Positions 17,534 to 26,246 of a stretch of DNA of 64,000 nt are shown here, piece by piece. Every line of letters starts with the position of its first letter. The stretch's first letter is position 1. The stretch spans positions 1-64,000 of the forward strand of contig JBGSSS010000025.1 in assembly GCA_041736895.1 (NCBI GenBank), given 5' to 3'. A program made the translations under genes and the position numbers. Origin of the DNA: JANRLT01 sp041736895. GTDB lineage: Bacteria; Planctomycetota; Planctomycetia; Pirellulales; JALHPA01. The notes below the pieces were generated by a model, which saw only the letters and a list, made by a program, of their open reading frames with translations, was not told the origin of the DNA and made no database searches.

Positions 17534-18010
17534 ATGGATCTGATTCCAATGACCAAAGTCGGGTTTGAAAAACTCAAAGCCGAACTCGCCCACATGGATG
17601 AAGTCGAAATGCCCAAGGTCGCACAGCGCATCGCCGAAGCCCGCGGCGAAGGCGACCTCAGCGAAAACGCCGAGTACCACGGCGCGCGCGAAACCCAGGG
17701 CATGCTCCAAGCCAAGATCAACCTGCTGCGCGACAAACTCGGCCGCGCACAAATCGTCGACATGTCGAAGCTCCCCAAGGACGAAGTCGTCTTCGGCGTC
17801 ACCGTCAAGGTCAAGGATCTCGACTTCGACGACGTCGAAGAGTTCACCCTCGTCGGCGAAGGCGAAGAAGATTACGACACGGGCAAGATCCTCTGCACCA
17901 GCCCGCTCGCGCAAGGACTGATCGGGAAGAAGGTCGGCGACAAAGTCGAAATCGAAGTGCCGCGCGGCAAGAGGTCGTTTAAGATTTTAGAGATTCATTT
18001 TCCAGAGTAG
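17534..18010 (+). CDS. greA: Transcription elongation factor GreA
   Basis: Rescues backtracked RNA polymerase by stimulating transcript cleavage. The 158-aa product has the N-terminal coiled-coil finger (about residues 1-75) with the acidic tip in GEGDLSENAEYHGARE, then the globular FKBP-like domain (VVFGVTVKVKDLDFDDVEEF to KVGDKVEIEVPRGKRSFKIL). Length and motifs are standard. It is convergent with the YggS gene with only 3 bp between stop codons. A strong terminator in its leader suggests attenuation control. Confidence 0.97.
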   Translation: MDLIPMTKVGFEKLKAELAHMDEVEMPKVAQRIAEARGEGDLSENAEYHGARETQGMLQAKINLLRDKLGRAQIVDMSKLPKDEVVFGVTVKVKDLDFDDVEEFTLVGEGEEDYDTGKILCTSPLAQGLIGKKVGDKVEIEVPRGKRSFKILEIHFPE

Positions 18011-18013
18011 GCG

Positions 18014-18697
18014 TTATTCAAACAACGCCGATCCGACGCGGACAATCGTCGCTCCTTCTTCAATCGCGATTTCGTAATCGCCGCTCATGCCCATCGAGAG
18101 TTCGTCGAGCTGAACCTGTGGCGGGCAGTTCTTTTGCAAACGGTCGCGCAACTCGCGCAGACTTGCGAATTCGCGGCGCACATCTGGAACATCGCTGTGC
18201 AAACCAGCCATGCACATCAACCCGCATATTTTTAGATTTGGCTGCTTGATGATGGCCGCGAAATCAGCTTCGAATCCTTCCGGCCAGAAGCCGTCTTTCG
18301 CCGCATCCTGGGAAACGTTTACCTCGACGAGCGCCGGAATCTGCACATTCTTTTTCTGGGCATACTTCTGCAATTCATTGACCAATTGCATTCGATCCAA
18401 GGAGTGAATCAGCGAGACCAAGGGCAGCGTCCGCTCAATCTTATTCGTCTGCAAATGCCCAATCATGTGCCAGCGAATTGCCGGATCCGTGAATTGCGCC
18501 GCTTTTTCCCACAGTGTCTGCGGCCGGCTTTCGCCGAGATCACGGCAACCGGCGGCGAGCAACTCGGCGATCTCAGCCGCGCCGACGTACTTGCTCACGG
18601 CGACGAGTGTCACATCTTCGGCGCGGCGGCCCGAGCGCGTCGCGGCCGCGGCGATCTTGGAGCGAACCTCGGCGACGTTTTCAGTTATCGAAGGCAT
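18014..18697 (-). CDS. YggS-family pyridoxal-phosphate homeostasis protein
   Basis: A 227-aa single-domain TIM barrel of the PLPBP/YggS family, which binds PLP and buffers vitamin B6 and amino-acid metabolism without known catalysis. The PLP lysine is Lys36 (LVAVSKYVG). Other family blocks are DLGESRPQT (usually GENYVQ), WHMIGHLQTNK, ALVEVNVSQ and the C-terminal LSMGMSGDYEIAIEEGATIV. It is complete and ends convergently with greA. Confidence 0.95.
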   Translation of the reverse strand: MPSITENVAEVRSKIAAAATRSGRRAEDVTLVAVSKYVGAAEIAELLAAGCRDLGESRPQTLWEKAAQFTDPAIRWHMIGHLQTNKIERTLPLVSLIHSLDRMQLVNELQKYAQKKNVQIPALVEVNVSQDAAKDGFWPEGFEADFAAIIKQPNLKICGLMCMAGLHSDVPDVRREFASLRELRDRLQKNCPPQVQLDELSMGMSGDYEIAIEEGATIVRVGSALFE

Positions 18698-18709
18698 TCA
18701 GAAATACAG

Positions 18710-18868
18710 CCCACAGATGAACACAGATGGACACAGATAATACAAAATACAATTTTACTGAATCAAATCTTAGCCGTCATACAAGAAGGATTATTCAACA
18801 GAAATAAATCACAAACAAGAAAAATCTGTATTTGCATTTATCTGTGTTCATCTGTGTCTATCTGTGGG
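18710..18868. repeat. Inverted repeat of ACACAGATG-type words
   Basis: Arms of about 31 bp: CCCACAGATGAACACAGATG.. at 18710-18740 and ..CATCTGTGTCTATCTGTGGG at 18838-18868, separated by 97 bp of AT-rich sequence. Each arm contains the hexamer ACAGAT three times. The element fills the gap between the YggS gene and the next minus-strand gene. Confidence 0.85.
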
Positions 18869-18891
18869 AAATGCCTTTCTGCATTTTGCAT

Positions 18892-20841
18892 TCATTCGAT
18901 CTCGACCAAATTCGTCGTCGTGCCGTTTTTGAATTGCGCGAGGAGAAACTCGCTGATCAAATTGTGGCCCAGGATCGTGCGGTTGCCTGTCCCGGTCAGC
19001 GCGCGGTAGACGATCCATTGCCGCTCGGCGATTTGCACGCGCCACCCGCGGGCGATGTCCGGCCCGCAGATCACGCGGTTTTCGGCCACCGTCAGCGGCC
19101 GCCAGGTCAGCGGCTTGCCGAGGCGTTTCGCGTCGAGGTCGATCCACCACGGCGCGCAAAGATTCCGGCCATGCGCAGTGGTCGTCAGCGTGAGCACGGA
19201 GTACGCGGCTTGCAAATCGCCCTGGCGAACTTCGCTCCGCCACTCGGGCAGCGCCAGCGGCAAAACGCGTGCGCACGGTTTTTTGCCGGTGAGCGTCACC
19301 TCGCGCATTTCGGCATCTTGCTCAGCAACGATCCCGGGAACCAGCGGCAAAGTTTGCTCGTAGCGCAGATTCGCTGCTTCCTGCCCAAGGACTGAATCGC
19401 AAAGATAAACGAACCGCTCCTTGCGGCCGAGACACAACTGCCGCTGGATTTTGTAACCGCTTTCAAGCTGCAATTCGAGTTCCAGATAATCCGCGTCGGC
19501 GTCGCTAGTGTGACAGACCTCGCGCCACGGCATTTGCATCGCGAGCGCTTGCCCGTTGACTTGCAGTGAACTACCCCAGACTCCGCTGACGATCGTTTCG
19601 CGTCCCGTGGAGATTTCAATCGCGACCTGCTCGCGATCATACGAGCAAGCCAAGAGCGGCTCGCGCGGCTCCCAACTCCGGCGAAAGATCGCGACCTGCG
19701 CCCATTCGCTGTTGATGCTCGGGGCCGCGTAATCGCGCGGTTTTTCTTCTTCTTTCGCAGCGGCAACTTCGGCAGTGCTCGCGGCCTCGTCGTCAGATTT
19801 ATTCATGGCAAGTGACCGCTGAAATTTCGCCGCTGCTTTTTTCTCGCGTAGGTCCGGCACAAACCGAAACGCCGCCGCGAACAGTTCCGCCGTCTCGCGT
19901 GCTCCAACTTTTTCTTCGCCAAGCGTGCCCAGGACCAGGCTCCCGTCTTCGCGCGTCGCGCGGGACAACTCGTTCACGGCCAGCGTGTACTGCCGCAGCG
20001 TCTCGTCGTCCATGAGCTTGTCGGGGATGCCCGCTTGCAACGCGCGGCAGCGAGTCCAACTTGCCGCGAGCGGGCGTTGTATCGGCCACCAGCGCTGCTG
20101 CAGAACGCCTTCGCCGTCGAGAAATTCCAAAATCCCGTTAGCCAGTGCTTGCCGCCCCGCCGACAACAGATCACGGCAATGCACCAACTCCGGCAATTGA
20201 TACGCCAAGGTCAGCGGCAACTCAGCAGCCAACAATTGCGATGCCAGCGACTGCTCGATCAACGGTAGCGACGCCGCTTCACTCGCCACAATCGTCAGTT
20301 CATTCACCAGAGCCCACCATTGCTCCGCCGCGAGGTATTGCGCTAACTCCGGCAGCGCACGGGCAATCGCCACGGCTTGGTAGGCCCAGAGCACCTCGGT
20401 CGAACCATCAGCGATTCGCGCGGCATGCTGCCAATCAGTAATTCGTTGCTGAAGCTCCGTTACCTGTGTTGCTTGCTCGTCTGTTGGCTTTTGTTTCTTG
20501 CGCGGACGACTTGTTTGCTGCAAGGCCTTGTCCCAAGTTTGCACGAGTTGCCGCACCGAATCGGAAACTCCCCACGCCAGCGGCGAACCTTTGGCACTCA
20601 ACAAACGCTCGATCGCGCGCGGCCGCTTGCGTGACTCAAGATACTCCAACCAACGCGCCCAAGATTTGAGCGGCGTCTTGCAAGCCGACTTGTCGCGCAG
20701 GCGCTTCGGCGCGGCGTCGGTCCACATGTCGCTGGCAGGCCAGAGCGGGCCGCGCAACTGCTCGCGCGCGCCTGCATGGCCATTGCGTGTAGAGCTATCG
20801 TGTTGCTGAACGACGGGAAATGCGAGTTCTTCCAAGGACAT
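18892..20841 (-). CDS. Hypothetical protein, beta-rich C-terminal half
   Basis: ATG 20841 (MSLEELAFPVVQQHD) is preferred to a TTG six codons upstream. The 649-aa product has no signal peptide. The N-terminal half is helical with several Leu/Ala repeats (LIEQSLASQLLAAELPLTLA); a charged linker rich in K, E and A lies near residues 345-375; the C-terminal half is rich in W, Y and beta-strand patterns (YLELELQLESGYKIQRQLCL, ENRVICGPDIARGWRVQIAE). This layout, helical then beta, recalls heparinase II/III-like proteins, but I see no catalytic motif and leave it unassigned. Confidence 0.75.
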   Translation of the reverse strand: MSLEELAFPVVQQHDSSTRNGHAGAREQLRGPLWPASDMWTDAAPKRLRDKSACKTPLKSWARWLEYLESRKRPRAIERLLSAKGSPLAWGVSDSVRQLVQTWDKALQQTSRPRKKQKPTDEQATQVTELQQRITDWQHAARIADGSTEVLWAYQAVAIARALPELAQYLAAEQWWALVNELTIVASEAASLPLIEQSLASQLLAAELPLTLAYQLPELVHCRDLLSAGRQALANGILEFLDGEGVLQQRWWPIQRPLAASWTRCRALQAGIPDKLMDDETLRQYTLAVNELSRATREDGSLVLGTLGEEKVGARETAELFAAAFRFVPDLREKKAAAKFQRSLAMNKSDDEAASTAEVAAAKEEEKPRDYAAPSINSEWAQVAIFRRSWEPREPLLACSYDREQVAIEISTGRETIVSGVWGSSLQVNGQALAMQMPWREVCHTSDADADYLELELQLESGYKIQRQLCLGRKERFVYLCDSVLGQEAANLRYEQTLPLVPGIVAEQDAEMREVTLTGKKPCARVLPLALPEWRSEVRQGDLQAAYSVLTLTTTAHGRNLCAPWWIDLDAKRLGKPLTWRPLTVAENRVICGPDIARGWRVQIAERQWIVYRALTGTGNRTILGHNLISEFLLAQFKNGTTTNLVEIE

Positions 20842-20940
20842 GCCGGTTCTGTTGGTCAAAAATTGTCAATCATGTGATGCAAAATTCACCGCCGCGCGGC
20901 TGTCAATCAATGGTCGTGATCCCATTGAGACAAAAACGCT

Positions 20941-21060
20941 GGGTGGCCGGGGACGACCAACGGGAGGACCCGGAACGATTGGCGAAGAACCTTTTTCATC
21001 ATTCGCAGGTTCTGCATCAACTCTTCCGGGTCCTTCGCTTCGCTCCGTCCCCGGCCACCC
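20941..21060. repeat. 120-bp nested hairpin
   Basis: Outer stem GGGTGGCCGGGGACG/CGTCCCCGGCCACCC (15 bp, perfect) encloses GGACCCGGAA/TTCCGGGTCC and GAACC/GGTTC. It lies in the 347-bp divergent region before the YdjY-domain gene, where it could hide or bracket a promoter. Confidence 0.8.
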
Positions 21061-21188
21061 GAGGTCTAACGGGATCCTACACAAATTTTCTTGCCGTTCC
21101 GGCGGCGAATCGGATATCTTACACTATGGATAACGGTTGTTCATCACGCTTTTTCTTACGGCCAATTCCTCTGCTAGGATGCCCTCTC

Positions 21189-22007
21189 ATGTCGCTGCGT
21201 ACCCGACTGCAAATGTTTTTGATGCTGCTCGCGGCATTTTTGCTCACGGCCGGTCTGAGCGGATTCCGCAGCCTGGCCGATGACCCGAAAACCGACGCTC
21301 CCAAGGAAGAAACGCCGCAAGAAGAACCGCGGCTCGAAATTTCCGACAAGCCGGCTCCGGACCGCAAGGATCCGAACCTCAAACGGCTCTCGCCGAATTA
21401 CGATGTCTGGATCGACGGCAAGAACAAACGCGTCGTGCTCGAAGGAACGATCTGCCGCACCGAGGGCGAGTTGGAAATGTTCGCCTGCACCCGCCGGACC
21501 AAGGAACATGAATCGATTGTCACCGTGCTCACCACCGCGCAGCCTGTCCATGCCGCCTTGTTGGCTGTGGGAGCAAAACAGGGCAAACCGGTTCAATTCG
21601 ATCCTGAATACAAACCCGCGACCGGCACCGAAATCGAAATCGAGATGAGTTGGAAGGACAAAGACGGCAAAGAACACAAAGCCCGGGCGCAAGATTGGAT
21701 CCAAGACGTCAACACCAAAAAGGCGATGACCCACAATTGGGTCTTCGCCGGCAGCGGCTTCTACACCGACGAGACAACGGGCAAACGGCACTACTTGGCC
21801 GATCAAGGCGACTTTGTGTGCGTCTCAAATTTCTCCAGCGCCATGCTCGACTTGCCGATCAAGAGTACGGATTCAAAAGACACGGGCCTGATGTTCGATG
21901 CCTTCACGGCAAACATCCCGCCCAAGGGTACCCGCGTGACGATGACGTTGATTCCGAAGCTGGAGCCGAAAGCGGAACCAGCGACGAAGGTTGATCCGCC
22001 GAAGTAG
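21189..22007 (+). CDS. Secreted YdjY-domain protein
   Basis: The start is ATG 21189, followed by a signal peptide (MSLRTRLQMFLMLLAAFLLT, cleaved near AGLSG..LADD); the frame is open for 123 codons upstream but includes the 120-bp hairpin and is rejected. The 272-aa protein has a charged linker, then a YdjY-like domain (DVWIDGKNKRVVLEGTICRT, MFACTRRTKEHESIVTVL, HAALLAVGAKQGKPVQFDP) of unknown function, common in planctomycetes. Its stop overlaps the next frame by one base. Confidence 0.8.
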   Translation: MSLRTRLQMFLMLLAAFLLTAGLSGFRSLADDPKTDAPKEETPQEEPRLEISDKPAPDRKDPNLKRLSPNYDVWIDGKNKRVVLEGTICRTEGELEMFACTRRTKEHESIVTVLTTAQPVHAALLAVGAKQGKPVQFDPEYKPATGTEIEIEMSWKDKDGKEHKARAQDWIQDVNTKKAMTHNWVFAGSGFYTDETTGKRHYLADQGDFVCVSNFSSAMLDLPIKSTDSKDTGLMFDAFTANIPPKGTRVTMTLIPKLEPKAEPATKVDPPK

Positions 22008-22036
22008 TGAGATTAAATCAAGAGCCTTGCCAGCCT

Positions 22037-22516
22037 ATGAGCTTCATGTCTTTGCAACACAGCGAGATTATCAAAACAAATGACGGAGAAACGGTCTTTA
22101 TTTACAGGGCCTTTTGCAGCTTATTGGCACAGTTCCTCGATTCCAACATTGAATGGGTTTGGATTCTAGGGCATCGGCCGAATAGAGTCTCGGAGTGGAA
22201 GCAGACTGTTGTTCCGCTCAATATGGGACAGGGGCAATTCAGTGGCTTGGTACGAGATTGCAGTTATGACTTGCAAATGACGACTATTAATTTTATTGAA
22301 AGGGCGAAAGAATTTGACGATCATCATCTAGTACTGATCCAAAGTCGGAAACGCATGCCTGATAGCCTGCGTCTAGAGATGATTGATGAAGCAAAACAAA
22401 ATCAAGTTTTGAGCCAAAACGGCGCTACCTTGAGGATTTATCTCCCCCATGCTTATGAAACGGCAATGATCCAAAGTTTTGTACCGAATTACCTAACCAA
22501 AATATTACTAGGCTGA
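22037..22516 (+). CDS. Hypothetical protein, AT-rich gene
   Basis: Three starts are possible: GTG 22007 overlapping the previous stop, ATG 22037 and ATG 22046; none has a good ribosome site. From 22037 the product is 159 aa, cytoplasmic, with no family I recognise (for example EWVWILGHRPNRVSEWKQTV and NGATLRIYLPHAYETAMIQS). Its codons are visibly richer in A/T than those of both neighbours, as in the immunity genes at 51-53 kb, which suggests recent acquisition. Its stop abuts the ispG stop. Confidence 0.65.
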   Translation: MSFMSLQHSEIIKTNDGETVFIYRAFCSLLAQFLDSNIEWVWILGHRPNRVSEWKQTVVPLNMGQGQFSGLVRDCSYDLQMTTINFIERAKEFDDHHLVLIQSRKRMPDSLRLEMIDEAKQNQVLSQNGATLRIYLPHAYETAMIQSFVPNYLTKILLG

Positions 22517-23662
22517 TTAAGCAATCGGTTGTTTCGTCGCGATGATCGCATCCAACTCCGTCTTGAGCTTCGGCAGAATTTTGTCGTAGGGAAACGCGCC
22601 TAGTTCTAGGCTCCCTTTCTTCAGATTCACAAAATTCGGGCCGCACCAGAGACCAAGATCCGCGTCGTCCGTTTCGCCCGGACCGTTCACGCGGCAGCCC
22701 ATCACGGCGATCGTGATGTCGTATTCTTTCGCGTAGCGCGTCATTTCTTTGACGTCTTGGGCCAGTTCGATGAACGCTTCGTTCTCGACGCGCGAGCAGC
22801 TCGGGCAACTGATGATGTTGATCGTCTTGAGGCCGAAATCGACGACGCTGCGGACGCGGCCCGCGGCGATGTCGGCGAGGATGCGGCGGCCGGCGTCGAT
22901 TTCCTCGCTCTTGCGCGAGTTCGGCACGGTGAGCGAGACGCGAATCGTATCGCCGATCCCGCGGCTGATCAGTTGCTCGAACGCGATCCGCGTCTTGATG
23001 ATCCCGTCCGGCGGCAAGCCTGCTTCGGTCACGCCGAGATGCAGCGGAATATCCGGCCGCGCCGCGGCGAAACGCTTGTTGACCTCGATCACTTTCGCCG
23101 GGTCGGAATCCTTGAGCGAGACGTTGTACCGCGTGAAGCCCAGCTTATCGAGCAGCTCGCAATGTTCGAGCGCGCTCTCGATCATCGGCGTGATCGAATC
23201 GTGCGCGTCGTATTTTTCTTTCTTCGCCGGATCGACGCTGCCGCAATTCACGCCGACGCGCATCGCACAATCATTCGCGGCCGCGACGTCGGCCAGGTAC
23301 TTCACCTTGTCCTGCCACGGTTTGGTCGGCTCGTGGTGGTAGAGGTGCCCCGGGTTGTAGCGAATCTTGTCGACCGACGGCGCGACAACTTCGGCCATGC
23401 GATAATTTTCTTGCAGGTCCACCGCCAGGTTCGCGGCCGTCTGTTTGCGAATCTCGGCGAGTGCTTCGGCATCCTTGCGCGAATCCACGGCGATCCGCAC
23501 GATGTCGGCCCCGGCACGCAGCAGGTCGTTAATTTGGCCCACGGTTGCGGCGACATCCTGGGTCGAAGTGGCCGTCATGCTCTGCACGGCAATCGGATGG
23601 TCGGCGCCAATCGTGCAGGTGCCGATCTTCACAGCGCGGGTTTTATTACGAGCGAGGGGCAT
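22517..23662 (-). CDS. ispG: 4-hydroxy-3-methylbut-2-enyl-diphosphate synthase IspG
   Basis: Catalyses the [4Fe-4S]-dependent reductive ring opening of MEcPP to HMBPP in the MEP isoprenoid pathway. The 381-aa product contains the TIM-barrel half (PIAVQSMTATSTQDVAATV, RIAVDSRKDAEAL) and the cluster half with Cys286 and Cys289 (IISCPSCSR), Cys323 (VMGCRVNGPGE) and Glu330. This is the short, bacterial form without the plant-type insert. It appears monocistronic; stop codons of ispG and the AT-rich hypothetical are directly adjacent. Confidence 0.97.
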   Translation of the reverse strand: MPLARNKTRAVKIGTCTIGADHPIAVQSMTATSTQDVAATVGQINDLLRAGADIVRIAVDSRKDAEALAEIRKQTAANLAVDLQENYRMAEVVAPSVDKIRYNPGHLYHHEPTKPWQDKVKYLADVAAANDCAMRVGVNCGSVDPAKKEKYDAHDSITPMIESALEHCELLDKLGFTRYNVSLKDSDPAKVIEVNKRFAAARPDIPLHLGVTEAGLPPDGIIKTRIAFEQLISRGIGDTIRVSLTVPNSRKSEEIDAGRRILADIAAGRVRSVVDFGLKTINIISCPSCSRVENEAFIELAQDVKEMTRYAKEYDITIAVMGCRVNGPGETDDADLGLWCGPNFVNLKKGSLELGAFPYDKILPKLKTELDAIIATKQPIA

Positions 23663-23710
23663 ATGCTATCGGATTTGTGTTGCAGAGTTCTGTTAGGTCG
23701 ATCGATTCTA

Positions 23711-23769
23711 AGCCCAGGGGCTCCGCCCCCTGGAGAATCGGCGCTCCAGGGGGCGGAGCCCCTGGGCTT
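23711..23769. repeat. Perfect long hairpin upstream of ispG
   Basis: Arms of about 25 bp beginning AGCCCAGGGGCTCCGCCCCC and ending with its complement, separated by about 7 bp. It is an extended version of the CCCAGGGG hairpins seen elsewhere. It lies about 50 bp upstream of the ispG start, so it would sit in the ispG leader or at the 3' end of the oxidoreductase transcript. Confidence 0.85.
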
Positions 23770-23805
23770 AGTAGCATTCCACTAACCGCAAACGCCCGCC
23801 GCGAT

Positions 23806-24894
23806 TCACTTCGCCTTGATTTTGCGGGCATTTAGGGCCGGATCGCTAGCCAGCGGCAGCTTCACGACCTTGCCCGTTTCGGCCGCTTTGTAGATCGCCA
23901 GGATGATCTCGATCGAGCGGCGGCCTTCGAGGCCATCGACCGCCGGAGCGCGGTTTTTCTTGATCGCGTCGACCATGTCGGCGAACTGCTTCGTGTGGCC
24001 GTGGTAGCCGATCGCCGTCGGATCGCTAGCCCCGCCGCCGCTGCTCTTGCTGCTCGCCATGCGGGCATGAACCGCTTCGTCCTTCTTGTTCTTCTTGGCG
24101 AAGTCCCAGACCTTGATGTCTTCTTCTTCCATCACGGCCGTTCCTTCGCTGCCCGAGATTTCGATTCGCTTCAGGTACCCCGGGTAAGCCGCGGTGCTCG
24201 CTTCGATGACGCCGAGCGCGCCGTTGGCGAACTTGAGCGTGGCAACGACGGTGTCTTCGACGGCGATTCGCTCGTGGGCGAGCGTGCCCCATTGCGCGGT
24301 GACCTCGACGACAGGGCCCATGAAGTAGGTCAGCAGATCGACGCTATGGACCGCTTGGTTCATCAGCGCGCCGCCGCCATCGAGTTCCCACGTCCCGCGC
24401 CACTTGCCGCTATCGTAGTACTGCTGCGTGCGGAACCATTTGACGTACGCATCGCCGAGCGTGATGGTGCCGAAACGTTTGCCGTCGATAGCCTTCTTGA
24501 TTTCGACCGCCGGTTCATGAAAGCGCGACGGGAAGATCGTCGAGAGTTTGACGTTGTTATCGGCGCACGCCTTGATGATGGCGTCGCACTTCTTGAGCGT
24601 GATCTCGAGCGGCTTTTCGACGATCACATGCTTGCCGGCTTTGGCCGCGGCGACGGCCGGTTCCATGTGCGCGCCGCTCGGCGTGCCGATCGTGACGATG
24701 TCGAGATCCTTGTCGGCGAGGAACGCCTTGAAATCCGAGTACGGCCGGCAGCCGGTTTCATCGGCCAGCTTCTTCGCCGAATCCGGAAACGTATCGAAAC
24801 ACGCGACCAGTTTCGCCCCCTTCACATCGGCAATCGCCTTCGCATGAAACCGCGAAATCATCCCGCAACCAATGATCCCGAACCCGTAAGCCAT
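23806..24894 (-). CDS. Gfo/Idh/MocA-family oxidoreductase
   Basis: The start is ATG 24894 (AGGA 9 nt upstream); an ATG three codons earlier has no spacing for it. The 362-aa protein has the N-terminal Rossmann fold (FGIIGCGMISRFHAKAI), the dinucleotide and substrate signature VIVEKPLEITLKKCDAIIKA with the EKP motif, and the C-terminal beta-sheet domain (GGGALMNQAVHSVDLLTYFM). These NAD(P)-dependent enzymes act on sugars, inositols and related alcohols; the substrate cannot be read from the sequence. It appears to be cytoplasmic, with no signal peptide. Confidence 0.92.
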   Translation of the reverse strand: MAYGFGIIGCGMISRFHAKAIADVKGAKLVACFDTFPDSAKKLADETGCRPYSDFKAFLADKDLDIVTIGTPSGAHMEPAVAAAKAGKHVIVEKPLEITLKKCDAIIKACADNNVKLSTIFPSRFHEPAVEIKKAIDGKRFGTITLGDAYVKWFRTQQYYDSGKWRGTWELDGGGALMNQAVHSVDLLTYFMGPVVEVTAQWGTLAHERIAVEDTVVATLKFANGALGVIEASTAAYPGYLKRIEISGSEGTAVMEEEDIKVWDFAKKNKKDEAVHARMASSKSSGGGASDPTAIGYHGHTKQFADMVDAIKKNRAPAVDGLEGRRSIEIILAIYKAAETGKVVKLPLASDPALNARKIKAK

Positions 24895-25135
24895 GTGACG
24901 CATTCCTGTTAGTGATGTTTGATTGTTCGATATCAGTCCCTACAGATGGGCATACCATCCGTAGGCTTGGGTTGGCGCTTGGAACCTTGGTTGTGAATTC
25001 AGCGAACACGGTTCGGCGGGAGCCGCCCCTCCCCAAGAACTTGCCTTCTCTGTGCCGCTCTGAATTTTCTCCGTCACTCCGTGTTTCCGTATTCGGATTG
25101 CCTCGCCAATCCTTGCAGAATCCCGATTATACGGC

Positions 25136-26203
25136 TCATTCCGCGGGAATCCTACCCGAAATCAACAGCCAGAGCATGATTGTCGTCGTGAGATTTAACA
25201 TCGAATGCGCGATGATCGACGGTGCCAAGCGGCCGGTTTTTTCATACGCGTAGCCCAGCGCCAACGAAAAGAAAAAAATCGGAATCGTCGCGGGGCCGTG
25301 CGTTGCATGGGCCATGGTAAACGCCATCGACGTGATGAAAATTGGAGCCCAAGTCGTTAGTCGTTGGCGTTGAATCTCCGCGCGGCTGGCTGCCAAACTG
25401 AGTTGCGATGGCGAAGACGGGTTGCTGGTCACTGACCCACGCTCATTTTGAGCGCCGGCCGGCCGCTCTAACATTTTGTCCGTCATAGCGCGATACCTCG
25501 CGCGGAGCCATCCTTGCAGCAAGCCGCGAAAGAGAATTTCTTCGAGCAGCGGCGCGATCACCATCACCGAGAACGTAACCCAGCCCATGAGTTCATAGAT
25601 CAGCGTCCGGTCGAGGTCTTTGTTTTCTCGGATCATCTCGATGTAAGGATGTTCCGTCTGTTCCTGAAAAAAAAGCCGGCTAAGGTACTGGAGCAATCCC
25701 TGCAGCAACAACAGCAGCGGCACACAAGCCACGCCAAGCAAGATGCCATTGCGAAGATCACGCCGATTCGGAATCAATCCCCGCCAAGGAACGACTTCGC
25801 CGGCGGTAATGCGAAACTGCCAATAGCTGAATCCCAGCACAATCGCCAACGTGACCAGATTACCCGCCACACTCCAATGAATGAGGTGCAACTGCATCTC
25901 AATCCGCTCTGTCGGCGTCTGTTGGGCGGGAACTTGTTGCAGGTCTTTTCTCAAAAACAGAAAAATCACCACACCCACAAACAACATTCCCAAAAAGCCA
26001 GAGGCGGCCACCTGCCCCCAAGGCCGAACGCACTCGCTTTGCACATCGCGCGGACCAAAAAAATCAAGACCGAGCAAATAACTGCGCCGCCACATGAGAC
26101 AAACGCCCAACGAAGCCGCAAGCGTCACGCCCCAGGCGGCAAGCACCCCAATCTGTTCAGCTGTAATCTCAGCGGCGGCGAGAAGCAGGGGAATATTGGT
26201 CAC
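25136..26203 (-). CDS. CPBP-family intramembrane metalloprotease
   Basis: A 355-aa integral membrane protein with about seven to eight hydrophobic segments. The CAAX-protease-and-bacteriocin-processing signatures are present: Glu221-Glu222 in LLEEILFRGLLQGW, a His in FTMAHATHGP and the late His in PSIIAHSMLN. These are the presumed zinc ligands and catalytic residues of the Rce1-like fold. In bacteria such proteins take part in peptide maturation, immunity or signal transduction; the substrate here is unknown. It lies 43 bp after pgsA on the same strand, so co-transcription is likely. Confidence 0.9.
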   Translation of the reverse strand: MTNIPLLLAAAEITAEQIGVLAAWGVTLAASLGVCLMWRRSYLLGLDFFGPRDVQSECVRPWGQVAASGFLGMLFVGVVIFLFLRKDLQQVPAQQTPTERIEMQLHLIHWSVAGNLVTLAIVLGFSYWQFRITAGEVVPWRGLIPNRRDLRNGILLGVACVPLLLLLQGLLQYLSRLFFQEQTEHPYIEMIRENKDLDRTLIYELMGWVTFSVMVIAPLLEEILFRGLLQGWLRARYRAMTDKMLERPAGAQNERGSVTSNPSSPSQLSLAASRAEIQRQRLTTWAPIFITSMAFTMAHATHGPATIPIFFFSLALGYAYEKTGRLAPSIIAHSMLNLTTTIMLWLLISGRIPAE

Positions 26204-26246
26204 AGTCGATGACGTTCAGAAGAAACTCAAGAGGAAAACGCGGCGA

